Shown piece by piece: positions 1-7,799 of a DNA stretch of 10,709 bases (its first letter is position 1; each line of letters starts with the position of its first letter). The stretch is from the NCBI GenBank assembly GCA_947653505.1, contig CANTHI010000077.1, positions 1 through 10,709 of the forward strand, given 5' to 3'. Origin of the DNA: an uncultured Eubacterium sp. (lineage in GTDB: Bacteria > Bacillota_A > Clostridia > Lachnospirales > Lachnospiraceae). A program made the translations under genes and the position numbers. Below the pieces are notes generated by a model. The model saw only the letters and a list, made by a program, of their open reading frames with translations, made no database searches and was not told where the DNA came from.

Positions 1-27
1 ATGAATGAAGATGAAATTAACAGCTCT

Positions 28-762
28 TCATCGATACGGGCTGACGAGATCGAGCAAAAAGATAATCCCCGATGCCTTGCAGATATACCGGTTTACTGTT
101 TTCATGACTGACTCATTCTGCAGATCTTCACCTGCGGCATCATAAAAGATAAATGTAAACTTTCGTACTCTTTTTCCATTCTCATCAACCGGAATCTTCA
201 TTTCATAAATGAGAGGTTTGCGTACAGAGCTTTCCCCTCGCACATTTCCCGTCTTTGTCAGATCCTGCAGCGTCTTATCCATAAACACCCTGTTAAAAAA
301 ATGTTCCCGGTAATGCTTATAGACTTCATCGTCCATCGGATCAAATGTTCCGTTAAATATTTCCGGGCAGATTCTGTTTTGCAGCTCATGAATCAGAACC
401 GTAATAAAATGCGTTTTCCCCGTATCACGGCTCCCAACGATCGGAATAATCATATCTTCGCTATCCTGAATACCCTCCGGCAGCTTATTATGGCAGCCCG
501 GACATACTCTCTGCGATGATTTGTTACCACAGTGCGGGCAATTTTCCCATACTGGCATATATCTGTTTTTCAGCAGCACCGGAATCCTTGCCCTTGATCG
601 AAACGTCACGTTTGTCTGTTGCATCGATTCCTTTTTCATTCCCAGATAATTTGCGTACTGTTCATCCTGCGCTTTTTCCGGACAGAAACTATTTACGCAG
701 CGAAATTCAACCTCAGAAAAAGGATATTCCCGCAGACAGTATGGACATGTATATTTTGCCAT
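28..762 (-). CDS. Zinc-ribbon P-loop GTPase, C-terminally cut short
   Basis: A cytosolic GTPase of the TRAFAC/Ras-like fold with an N-terminal zinc-binding module. In the 244-residue product, cysteine pairs sit at 6/9, 22/27, 75/78 and 87/90, enough for two zinc ribbons. The P-loop follows at 110-117 (GSRDTGKT), after a hydrophobic strand (MIIPIV). The G3 motif is DAAGE at 208-212, after the strand FTFIFY. The frame ends right after the next strand (GIIFLLD), so the NKxD-type guanine-specificity motif and the last helices are missing. Another frame stays open from about position 45 to the window edge (reading ...RIDEELL...), so a one-base frameshift is plausible. I chose ATG at 760-762 over the GTG at 775-777 because GGGAGGAG lies 5 bases before it. 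The order zinc ribbon then GTPase recalls the Pfam double-GTPase (DO-GTPase) families, but this assignment is from memory. It is probably last in the Hsp70 operon. Confidence 0.75.
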   Translation of the reverse strand: MAKYTCPYCLREYPFSEVEFRCVNSFCPEKAQDEQYANYLGMKKESMQQTNVTFRSRARIPVLLKNRYMPVWENCPHCGNKSSQRVCPGCHNKLPEGIQDSEDMIIPIVGSRDTGKTHFITVLIHELQNRICPEIFNGTFDPMDDEVYKHYREHFFNRVFMDKTLQDLTKTGNVRGESSVRKPLIYEMKIPVDENGKRVRKFTFIFYDAAGEDLQNESVMKTVNRYICKASGIIFLLDLVSPYR

Positions 763-767
763 GATAA

Positions 768-775
768 CTCCTCCC
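768..775 (-). promoter_or_regulatory. Ribosome binding site of the GTPase gene
   Basis: GGGAGGAG, read on the minus strand, lies 5 bases before the ATG at 760-762. The upstream in-frame GTG at 775-777 overlaps this site and has no Shine-Dalgarno of its own, so the ATG is the better start. Confidence 0.75.
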
Positions 776-821
776 ACTTTTCTTTATTTCTATCATATCA
801 ACCGGTCTACCCGGACACACG

Positions 822-3800
822 CTAACGCACTTTAAAATTGGTACCATATACAGGCCGTAAGCTTAATTTCTCCAGACTGTCCTCATCCGAAAAAAATGGT
901 TTCAGATAACTGTTTTTTGGAACCGCTTCCAGTGGAAAGATTACTTTACAGCTGCCCTGTACCTCCTGCCGGTCAATATGCTCCACTACTTTGCCAGAAG
1001 TTACATAAACAGGCGGGCTTCCCTGTCTGCACACCAGATCTACATCCGGCAGATAAAACTCTGTCTCATCGCTTAGAAACTCTACTTCGATCTGTTTATT
1101 TATAAATCCTTTCACCCGGATGGCATACCGGATATCTGCCTTTGGCCTGTTTGCATAAAAGACCTGCGTCCCTTCTGAATATATCAGTTCCCCGTTCAGT
1201 CTGACTGCGCTGTACAGAACGATATAATAATCCTTCTTCTCTATATTTTGCAGATAAATGCCTGTATCTGCTTCATATTTTTCTTTTGAAAAATTGCGCA
1301 CCGTCTTTCCCCTGCGATCCTCCAGATCTAAGGCATAACCGTCGTTTCCGTATATCGCGAGGACCGATGCGGCGTCTTTGGGCCACCGGATCGTAATCCT
1401 CAGATTGCTGTTGATCTGTTCCATGCTTTGTACCTGTATCTTTTCCACCTGCATCACAGCCGCCTGCTCTCCGATGACAGCTGTCTGCCCTTTGATTGTT
1501 ACCGGTATTACCGCACAGCTGCCAGTGCCATCCAGACGAAACCGGCAGCAGCCTGCTGCATACGATACACTGTCCACTGGTTTTAAAAACCTTTCGACCT
1601 TATCCAGTGTCGTAATGTCCCCATATTTTAAAGAAACCCTCTGTCTTGTATAATACAGACGGATCCTGCCTTTCCCTGGATCCTGCCATTTTGCTTCAAA
1701 CAGGCAGTCTTCCATCACACGCACCGTAAGACCATCTGCCGGCTCCGGCAGCGCAGACGGAATCAGCGGCCCCGCAGTCGTTAAAACTACCGTATCTTTC
1801 CGTCCTGTCTGATACGTCACAAAAAACTGATAATAATAGCACCGGTCATTTTCTACCGTATCATCTAAAAGAAACGTATCTGCCGCCCGTATCATTTTCC
1901 CGTCACTGATTTTTTGCGGCGCGGCATCTTCTCCCCTGCAGACCGCAAGCCGGGCGTTCTGCTGCAAAGGCTCCCATTCCAGACGGATATAACCATCGCC
2001 TTCCTCTTTTGCGATAAACTGGATCTGCGACAGATTGACCGCACTGGCACATACCGGATCTGATGACACACCCGCACGCATTGCATACACACTATAATAA
2101 TAAGTCACCCCGGACTTTGGACTGGTGTCTGTAAACTCTGCATCTCCTGCTGTTCCGATCTCTTCCGCTGCCGGATCCTGCATGGAATCCGCCGCTGCGT
2201 TTGCCTTCCGTAGTATTTTATACGATATCGTTCCGGCTGACGGACTTTTCTCCCATGTGAGCAGATTGGATCCCGTGCGGGGATCGCAGAGGATCCGGAG
2301 CGCAGCCGGAGGACCCGGACGATACTTTAACAGCAGCGCTTCTACTCCCGGATAATCCGGACAAATCCCTGTGATACCGGAACATGCTTCGATCAGCTTT
2401 TGTTCTGAGGTCTCCCTTACCGCCTGCTGATACAGCCGTTCCGCTTCTCTTACAGCCGTTTCTATAAGCACCGCATCCGCGATCTCAGCAGCCGGCGCTT
2501 TTTTCTGCAGACTGCGCAGTATCTGCGCCGCCTGATAAAATTTCTTTTCTGCTGCCAGCTGGTTCATCTTTGCAATCTCTTTGGAAAAAGTCGCCTGCAG
2601 CTCCCCAAGCTGTTTTTGCAGTTCATGGATTCTTTTATATTTTTGTGCAAGTTCTGCTGCCTTTGCCAGAGCTCCTGCTGCCTTATCCAGCTCCATGTTC
2701 TTAAGCGCCTGCTGTGCCCTGTCGCAGTATATCTCCGCCTTTTTTATATTTTCAAATACAAATCCGCAATGGCCGCATGCTTTGGAAGAAACAGCCGCTT
2801 CCTTTGCGCATTGCGGACAGACCAGATACAGATCCTTTCCGCAAAACGTACACCTGCGTTCTCCATGCGAGATATCCGACATCTGGAAACAGTGACCGCA
2901 TAAAACCCGTTGCCGGATTTCTGCCTGCTGCGCTGCACCACCGCCTGCGCGGATATCCTTAAAACCACAAATCTGCCGGAAACGTTTTTCTGCTTCTTCC
3001 CTGCTTCGCAGAATCTGTGTAAGCTCGTCTGTAAACAGCTCTGCCTGCTGTGCTTCCAGACTCTTTTTCATACCGGCATACTTTACCATTCTGTTGATAA
3101 CGGCGTCGATTTTCTGCCAGATCAGATATTTGTCATAATTTACCCGCAGCTGTCCGTTTTTCGGATCAAAGACTTCTTCACACGCCGCGCAAAGACTTTT
3201 TGTCGCAACATCCTCTTCAGTTCTTCCGTTTTTTACCCGTTTTTTTAAAGGATCAGAATAGCCCTGAATCAGTTCAGCTCCATCCAATGCCTGCAGCACA
3301 GAACCCTCCATCTGATCCCCGGCCAGAAAATCATACAGGTTTTCTTTATGCACGATATCCAGATCCGGCGTATACTTTCTAAACTTTGCCAGCTTATCCG
3401 GTTTTGGATTTGGATCCTCATCCTGCGTCTTTTTTGCATTCTGGTCCGGAATTATCTTTAATCCGGATAAGGTTTCAAACATTTCCGGCCACAGACCGCA
3501 TTTTTCCATCATCGCCTTTGCCGCGGTTTCCTCAATCTCCTTTTTACCGGCAAAAAATCTCAGCTCTTCTTTTAAAATACCACTCACAAACTGCATGGCA
3601 TCAGAAGCCTCTGCCGTCCGCAGCTCTTTCGTCGTCATTACCTTGCCGATATCCAGAACCTGACTTTTATACTGCCGGTATTTCTGCTGCATGGTGCCTT
3701 TATCTGCATTCCGGTTCCAAAAATCGGTTTTTTCTTTCAGCCGCTGCTGAATGACCTGTATATCAGACTCCGGCTTTGCGAAATCAAGTCCGAGTATCAG

Positions 3801-3827
3801 ATAATAATTATCAAGTCCTTTTCCCAT
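822..3827 (-). CDS. J-like, zinc-ribbon and fibronectin-III multidomain protein
   Basis: A roughly 1001-residue protein with no signal peptide or membrane segment, so probably cytosolic. Residues 4-76 resemble a J domain: an NYYLILGL opening like the YYxILGV of DnaJ, a charged helix, then a second helix rich in K, Q and Y. The HPD motif is absent; the matching loop reads about FWNRNADKG. A lone CAAC is at 213-216. CxxC pairs at 310/313, 326/329, 337/340 and 351/354 form two zinc ribbons. Residues 362-500 are Ala/Lys/Gln-rich helices resembling TPR or coiled-coil repeats. From about 507 to 893 there are up to four fibronectin-III-like beta domains, clearest at 507-600 (core TWE, SYKILR, TYYYSVYA); a further beta domain ends the protein. 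It lies 33 bases after the Hsp70-vWA gene. It is likely a scaffold or co-chaperone for the neighbouring Hsp70s; that role is inferred from context. Confidence 0.85.
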   Translation of the reverse strand: MGKGLDNYYLILGLDFAKPESDIQVIQQRLKEKTDFWNRNADKGTMQQKYRQYKSQVLDIGKVMTTKELRTAEASDAMQFVSGILKEELRFFAGKKEIEETAAKAMMEKCGLWPEMFETLSGLKIIPDQNAKKTQDEDPNPKPDKLAKFRKYTPDLDIVHKENLYDFLAGDQMEGSVLQALDGAELIQGYSDPLKKRVKNGRTEEDVATKSLCAACEEVFDPKNGQLRVNYDKYLIWQKIDAVINRMVKYAGMKKSLEAQQAELFTDELTQILRSREEAEKRFRQICGFKDIRAGGGAAQQAEIRQRVLCGHCFQMSDISHGERRCTFCGKDLYLVCPQCAKEAAVSSKACGHCGFVFENIKKAEIYCDRAQQALKNMELDKAAGALAKAAELAQKYKRIHELQKQLGELQATFSKEIAKMNQLAAEKKFYQAAQILRSLQKKAPAAEIADAVLIETAVREAERLYQQAVRETSEQKLIEACSGITGICPDYPGVEALLLKYRPGPPAALRILCDPRTGSNLLTWEKSPSAGTISYKILRKANAAADSMQDPAAEEIGTAGDAEFTDTSPKSGVTYYYSVYAMRAGVSSDPVCASAVNLSQIQFIAKEEGDGYIRLEWEPLQQNARLAVCRGEDAAPQKISDGKMIRAADTFLLDDTVENDRCYYYQFFVTYQTGRKDTVVLTTAGPLIPSALPEPADGLTVRVMEDCLFEAKWQDPGKGRIRLYYTRQRVSLKYGDITTLDKVERFLKPVDSVSYAAGCCRFRLDGTGSCAVIPVTIKGQTAVIGEQAAVMQVEKIQVQSMEQINSNLRITIRWPKDAASVLAIYGNDGYALDLEDRRGKTVRNFSKEKYEADTGIYLQNIEKKDYYIVLYSAVRLNGELIYSEGTQVFYANRPKADIRYAIRVKGFINKQIEVEFLSDETEFYLPDVDLVCRQGSPPVYVTSGKVVEHIDRQEVQGSCKVIFPLEAVPKNSYLKPFFSDEDSLEKLSLRPVYGTNFKVR

Positions 3828-3832
3828 ATTCT

Positions 3833-3837
3833 TCCTC
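3833..3837 (-). promoter_or_regulatory. Ribosome binding site fixing the J-like gene start
   Basis: GAGGA on the minus strand, 5 bases before ATG 3825-3827. The frame is open four codons further, to a GTG at 3837-3839, but the sequence before that GTG (GTGCAGCCTGGAT) has no Shine-Dalgarno. The ATG is therefore preferred and the product is 1001 rather than 1005 residues. Confidence 0.65.
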
Positions 3838-3860
3838 ACATCCAGGCTGCACGGCCCCGG

Positions 3861-5942
3861 CTACATAATCCTTGCAATCCCTGTCAATGCTGCCTCCAGC
3901 TCCGACAGCTGTGCAAACGATGAAAAATCTTCCTTAGACGCAATCTGGTCCAGAAAAGCCTTATTTGCTCCTCCAAATCCCAGCGCAATGACCTCTATGC
4001 CTTTTTTATGACACTGCTTTGCTTTTTTAACCGCCTGATCTGCATTCCCCCAGTATCCGTCCGTCAGCACGACCAGATACCGCAGACTGCTCCCACAGTC
4101 ATCCAGAACACTGGCTGCGGCGGTAAATGGCTCTGCAGAAGTTCCATATCCGATGCCCCTTGCATTCACCTTCCACCGGCTGATTTTCGCTGTCAGTCTG
4201 CCTTCATTATGTGTCAGATTCTGATCTATCATGACTTTGTCTGAAAAAATAATCAGCCCGACCTGTGTATCATCCAGATCAAATTCATGCACAAAGCTGA
4301 CTGCTGCCTTTTTTGCCTCACGCAGACGATCCCCCTCCATACTGCCGGACAGATCAACCGCAAGCAGCACGGCAAGATCCTGGCTGTGCTGTCCCTTACG
4401 CGCTTTTGGACTGCCTGTCACCCAGCTCATATCCTCTTCTACCGGTTCAATATGCAGAGTCAGGCTGGCGCCGGTACGCTTCTGCACAGCGGATACCTGT
4501 ACGATATTGTTTTCATCATAGGAAAAGGTCACGTCAACCTGTTCTTTCCGTTCCTTAGCCGCCTCAATCCCGGTAAATACATATTTTCCGAGTACCGAGC
4601 AGTTCAGCGGATCGGTCAGCGTCTCTTCCTCCCCCTGAACCACGTATACCTCCTGCTTATTTTCCCTGTTTTTAGAAACGCCCAGTTCATATGTTCTGGT
4701 AACTTTTGCAGGAATCTCAGAATTTTTTCGCACCATAATACTGTTTACATATCTGGTACCGTCTTTGCTGACCGCAATCATTCCCATGCTGTGCGCAGTA
4801 GCATCCCTGATCTTTTTTGCTCCCGCGATCTGATATACCGGCTCTGATCCCCTGCTCCCGCCGACTGCGTACCGCGCCTGCGACTTTCCGTCCGCGTCAG
4901 TATTCGCCCGGATTGCCGCTCCCAGTGCAACCGCTTCGTCCACATTTACTCCCCGCATCGGCGCTTTGCCGGACATCTGCTCCACATATGTATGAACCTG
5001 ACGCATCCTGGTAGAACCGCCAACTAACAGCACCCCGTCTATATCACCCCAATCCATCTTAAGCTCTGTAAACAGACCGGAAATAATATCCTTTGTTCTG
5101 TTCAGGGAAAATGCGGTCAGATCATCAAATAACTCCTGTGTGACCAGATATTCTCCATGATGTCCTTCAAAATTCAGCGAAACTTTACACTTTTGTCTGG
5201 AAGATAACTGTTTTTTTGTCTTCTCTGCGATGGTCTGCAGCGTCAGCGCCATATCCGGATCCGCATTCAGATCCACGTCATACGCTTCCGCAAACTGATC
5301 AGACAGATACCCTGCCAGCGCATCATCCCAGTCCTTGCCGCCCAGCCTGTGATCTCCATCCGTACCAAGGATCTGTATCTCATCCTCTGAAATATGTGCA
5401 ATCGTCACATCAAACGTACCGCCGCCCAGATCATAGACAAGTATCGTCTGATCGGTTCCTTTTCCATAAATGCCATAAGCAAACACTGCTGCCGTAGGCT
5501 CGCTAATAATCTGCAGTACATTCAGTCCTGCTTTTTTTCCTGCCTGCAGCGTGGCCTGCCGCTTAAAATGATCGAAATACGCCGGAACCGTTATGACCGC
5601 ATCATAGATATTCTCCCCGGCCTGCTCCTCTGCTTCCCGTACGATTCCTTTTAACAGCTCCGCAGACAGATCCACCGCTGAATATTCCTTTCCGTTTCTT
5701 TCAATCCGGTAGGTATCATCCCCCATATAATATTTAAAATAGCTGGCCGTCAAATCCGATCCTTCTTCCAGAAAAATCTTTGCATCTTCCCCATGCAGAA
5801 TCTGACCATCCGGAGCAAAATATAAAACTGACGGTGTCACCGGCTTTCCCAGACTGTTTTCAATAATTTCCGCCTTTCCTGACTGCGGATTTATGCAGGC
5901 AACCGCGCAATAGGTCGTGCCCAGATCGATACCGACTCTCAT
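3861..5942 (-). CDS. Hsp70-vWA fusion protein
   Basis: A 693-residue fusion of an Hsp70 ATPase and beta domain with a von Willebrand factor A domain. The ATPase carries phosphate-1 GIDLGTTYC (4-12), phosphate-2 YDLGGGTFDVT (170-180), ISEPTAA (146-152) and the adenosine motif GGSTRM (308-313), so it should bind and hydrolyse ATP. A substrate-binding-like beta domain spans about 380-500 (ATAHSMGMIAV ... VQVSAVQKRTG). The helical lid of DnaK is absent. In its place residues 521-693 form a vWA domain with a metal-ion-dependent adhesion site: DLSGS at 530-534, a threonine near 601 and D628 in LTDGY. vWA domains usually bind partner proteins through the metal. The linker before the beta domain (AGAKKIRD) lacks the hydrophobic run of DnaK. 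It starts 14 bases after the preceding Hsp70 gene; its GGGGAGGAG site touches that gene's stop codon, which suggests translational coupling. Confidence 0.93.
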   Translation of the reverse strand: MRVGIDLGTTYCAVACINPQSGKAEIIENSLGKPVTPSVLYFAPDGQILHGEDAKIFLEEGSDLTASYFKYYMGDDTYRIERNGKEYSAVDLSAELLKGIVREAEEQAGENIYDAVITVPAYFDHFKRQATLQAGKKAGLNVLQIISEPTAAVFAYGIYGKGTDQTILVYDLGGGTFDVTIAHISEDEIQILGTDGDHRLGGKDWDDALAGYLSDQFAEAYDVDLNADPDMALTLQTIAEKTKKQLSSRQKCKVSLNFEGHHGEYLVTQELFDDLTAFSLNRTKDIISGLFTELKMDWGDIDGVLLVGGSTRMRQVHTYVEQMSGKAPMRGVNVDEAVALGAAIRANTDADGKSQARYAVGGSRGSEPVYQIAGAKKIRDATAHSMGMIAVSKDGTRYVNSIMVRKNSEIPAKVTRTYELGVSKNRENKQEVYVVQGEEETLTDPLNCSVLGKYVFTGIEAAKERKEQVDVTFSYDENNIVQVSAVQKRTGASLTLHIEPVEEDMSWVTGSPKARKGQHSQDLAVLLAVDLSGSMEGDRLREAKKAAVSFVHEFDLDDTQVGLIIFSDKVMIDQNLTHNEGRLTAKISRWKVNARGIGYGTSAEPFTAAASVLDDCGSSLRYLVVLTDGYWGNADQAVKKAKQCHKKGIEVIALGFGGANKAFLDQIASKEDFSSFAQLSELEAALTGIARIM

Positions 5943-5948
5943 CGTAAA

Positions 5949-5957
5949 CTCCTCCCC
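5949..5957 (-). promoter_or_regulatory. Strong ribosome binding site overlapping upstream stop
   Basis: GGGGAGGAG on the minus strand, 6 bases before the ATG of the Hsp70-vWA gene. Its first base is the last base of the TAG stop (5957-5959) of the upstream Hsp70 gene. This points to co-transcription and coupled translation of the two Hsp70s. Confidence 0.75.
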
Positions 5958-7690
5958 TACTGCAGCAGAGTAATCCCCTTTGCATACTCCTGCATCTGTG
6001 CAATTTCTTCTTCAGTGCTGATCGCGCCAGACTGCAGCTGCACCCTGCACTCTTTATTGGATGTCTTTTCAAATCCCCGCACTTTTAACAATCCATCCGT
6101 CGTCAGACCAAATGTAATCTCGATCGGAGCATCCTCCGGCAGATTGCCGGGCAGTTCCAGTATCGCCGTTCCCAAAGGCTCCAGACCGTCAATATCATAA
6201 ACTTCATCGGTAATATCCGTCTCATATACTACAATTTCAGCTGTCTGCTGGTTTGGATAAGCGGTTCCAAATTCCTGTGAGATCGTAACCGGCACCGGGT
6301 CCTGCTTTGTGATCAGATTTCTGATTTTGGATACCCTGCCTCCCGCAGCGTCTACCAGTACTTCAACACCAAAGCTTTTAGACGTGATATTACGAAGCAC
6401 CGGACCGCTTTCTTTTCTGACGCCTCCGCCCAGAAAGAACTTTGCCTTCTCCATATCGCCGCCCGTCCGTTCAATCGTTTTCTCGACCTGCTCCATGATC
6501 TCTCCGGAAATCTCTTCGCTCATCAGATCATCTATCGTTACCTGTTCTTCTTTTGAGCGCTTTTTATTAATCTCTTCTAATACAGCCTCCATATCTTCTT
6601 TCCATTCCTGCAGACCGGCCTGCCCTTTTTTCAGATTGTCAGCATGGATGGCTGCTCCTTTTGCAACTGCTGTATTCGGCTCAAACATCTTAATCGGAAT
6701 ATCCGCAAACTCCGTCTCAACAGCAGCTTTTACCTGCGGCATCTTACACGAACCGCCTACCAGGATAATCTCATCGATGCCAGTCACACCCTTTTTCGCC
6801 GCTGCCGCTATCGCATCCTTTGTTTTATCAATCGTCTGCCGTAATAATACGCTCGTAATATCGTCAAATGTTTCCCTTGTCACTTCAATGCTGGCCTTAA
6901 CTCCCGAAGCCATTACAATTACTTTGGTCTGTGGCTTTGCCGTCAGCTGCTGCTTCGCTTTTTCTGCCTTGAGCTGCAGATCCTGCGTCGCTTCCAGATC
7001 AAACGCGTCGTCAAAATCTTTCTGGGAACGGAACTCATCTTCCAGATACTCCATCAGCGCCTTATCCCAGTCTTTACCTCCCAGCTGATGATTTCCATCG
7101 GTTGCAATCGCGACAATTTCTTTTGGCGTGACGCGGATAATCGTCACATCAAACGTACCACCACCCAGATCATAGACCAGAATGACTTTATCCTCCACCC
7201 CACGCAGACTGCCATAACAAAGCGCAGCCGCCGTCGGCTCGTTAATAATCTCCAGCACATTTAGCCCAGCCAGTTTACCCGCTTCCTGTGTCGCCGTCTT
7301 TTCCGCGATTCCAAAATAAGCCGGACAGGTGATGACTACGTCCTCAATTTTAGTATCCAGCGCGGTTTCTGCATCCGCCACCAGCTTGCGCAGAATAAGC
7401 GAGGACACCAGCTCAGGAGCAAAATCCTTCCCGCCTACCGTAATGGCTACCTTATCGATTCCCATTTTCCGTTTTACAAACTCGCACGTACTTTCCGGAT
7501 ATACCACTGCAGATTCTTTTGCCACATCGCCAACCGTAAAAGACGAATCGTCTTCAAAGTAGACAATTGACGGAGTAACATTTGTCCCTTCCATATTATC
7601 AACGACTACAGGTTCCCCTGTAACGTCATCCACATAACTGATACAGGAATACGTCGTTCCCAGATCGATGCCAAATGCTTTATTTTCCAT
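5957..7690 (-). CDS. DnaK-like Hsp70, lidless variant
   Basis: A 577-residue Hsp70-family ATPase. The nucleotide-binding domain (1-350) has phosphate-1 FGIDLGTTYS (6-15), IINEPTAAA (148-156), phosphate-2 VYDLGGGTFDVT (172-183), LGGKDWD (203-209) and the adenosine motif VGGSCKMP (311-318), where Hsp70s normally have GGSTR. Residues 352-427 are a charged helical insertion absent from ordinary DnaK. A substrate-binding-like beta domain follows (about 428-550: ITSKSFGVEV, PVTISQEF, NQQTAEIVVYE). The roughly 100-residue helical lid and C-terminal tail of DnaK (total about 610-640 residues) are missing, so it is unlikely to be the housekeeping DnaK. It probably works with the GrpE-like protein just upstream and the second Hsp70 downstream. 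The start is supported by AAAGGA 9 bases before the ATG. Client unknown. Confidence 0.93.
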   Translation of the reverse strand: MENKAFGIDLGTTYSCISYVDDVTGEPVVVDNMEGTNVTPSIVYFEDDSSFTVGDVAKESAVVYPESTCEFVKRKMGIDKVAITVGGKDFAPELVSSLILRKLVADAETALDTKIEDVVITCPAYFGIAEKTATQEAGKLAGLNVLEIINEPTAAALCYGSLRGVEDKVILVYDLGGGTFDVTIIRVTPKEIVAIATDGNHQLGGKDWDKALMEYLEDEFRSQKDFDDAFDLEATQDLQLKAEKAKQQLTAKPQTKVIVMASGVKASIEVTRETFDDITSVLLRQTIDKTKDAIAAAAKKGVTGIDEIILVGGSCKMPQVKAAVETEFADIPIKMFEPNTAVAKGAAIHADNLKKGQAGLQEWKEDMEAVLEEINKKRSKEEQVTIDDLMSEEISGEIMEQVEKTIERTGGDMEKAKFFLGGGVRKESGPVLRNITSKSFGVEVLVDAAGGRVSKIRNLITKQDPVPVTISQEFGTAYPNQQTAEIVVYETDITDEVYDIDGLEPLGTAILELPGNLPEDAPIEITFGLTTDGLLKVRGFEKTSNKECRVQLQSGAISTEEEIAQMQEYAKGITLLQ

Positions 7691-7799
7691 TGTTCTTTTT
7701 CCTTTCCTGAAATCTGGTTTTTTCTGATTTTACCGGATTTCTTTGTGCTATTTTCTATTGGTATTTTATCCGGTTTCTTTCTCTGTTTTTACTTTGGTT
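7691..7799 (-). other. A-rich gap with CCGG-centred short repeats
   Basis: The 109-base gap between the GrpE-like and first Hsp70 genes. On the minus strand it is purine-rich and holds two similar elements, AACCGGATAAAATACC and ATCCGGTAAAATCAG, about 40 bases apart. No good -35/-10 pair and no terminator hairpin could be found, so the genes may still be co-transcribed. The function of the repeats is unknown. Confidence 0.35.

Noticed and set aside
803..815. CCGGTCTACCCGG inverted repeat after the J-like gene as a terminator
   Set aside because: The stem is only four base pairs and no T-tract follows in the direction of transcription, so it cannot be called an intrinsic terminator.
3837..3839. 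GTG start giving a 1005-residue J-like protein
   Set aside because: No Shine-Dalgarno lies before it, whereas GAGGA lies 5 bases before the ATG at 3825-3827.
4287..4847. 186-codon plus-strand open frame opposite the Hsp70-vWA gene
   Set aside because: It is antisense to a clear coding region and its translation is His/Arg/Cys-rich without motifs.
6309..7088. 259-codon plus-strand open frame opposite the first Hsp70
   Set aside because: It mirrors a strongly conserved Hsp70 gene, is Ser/Ile-rich as expected for an antisense shadow, and has no recognisable domain.
5957..7690. Housekeeping dnaK
   Set aside because: The protein lacks the lid and tail, has a large interdomain insertion and a changed adenosine motif, and its neighbours are not the usual hrcA-grpE-dnaK-dnaJ set.
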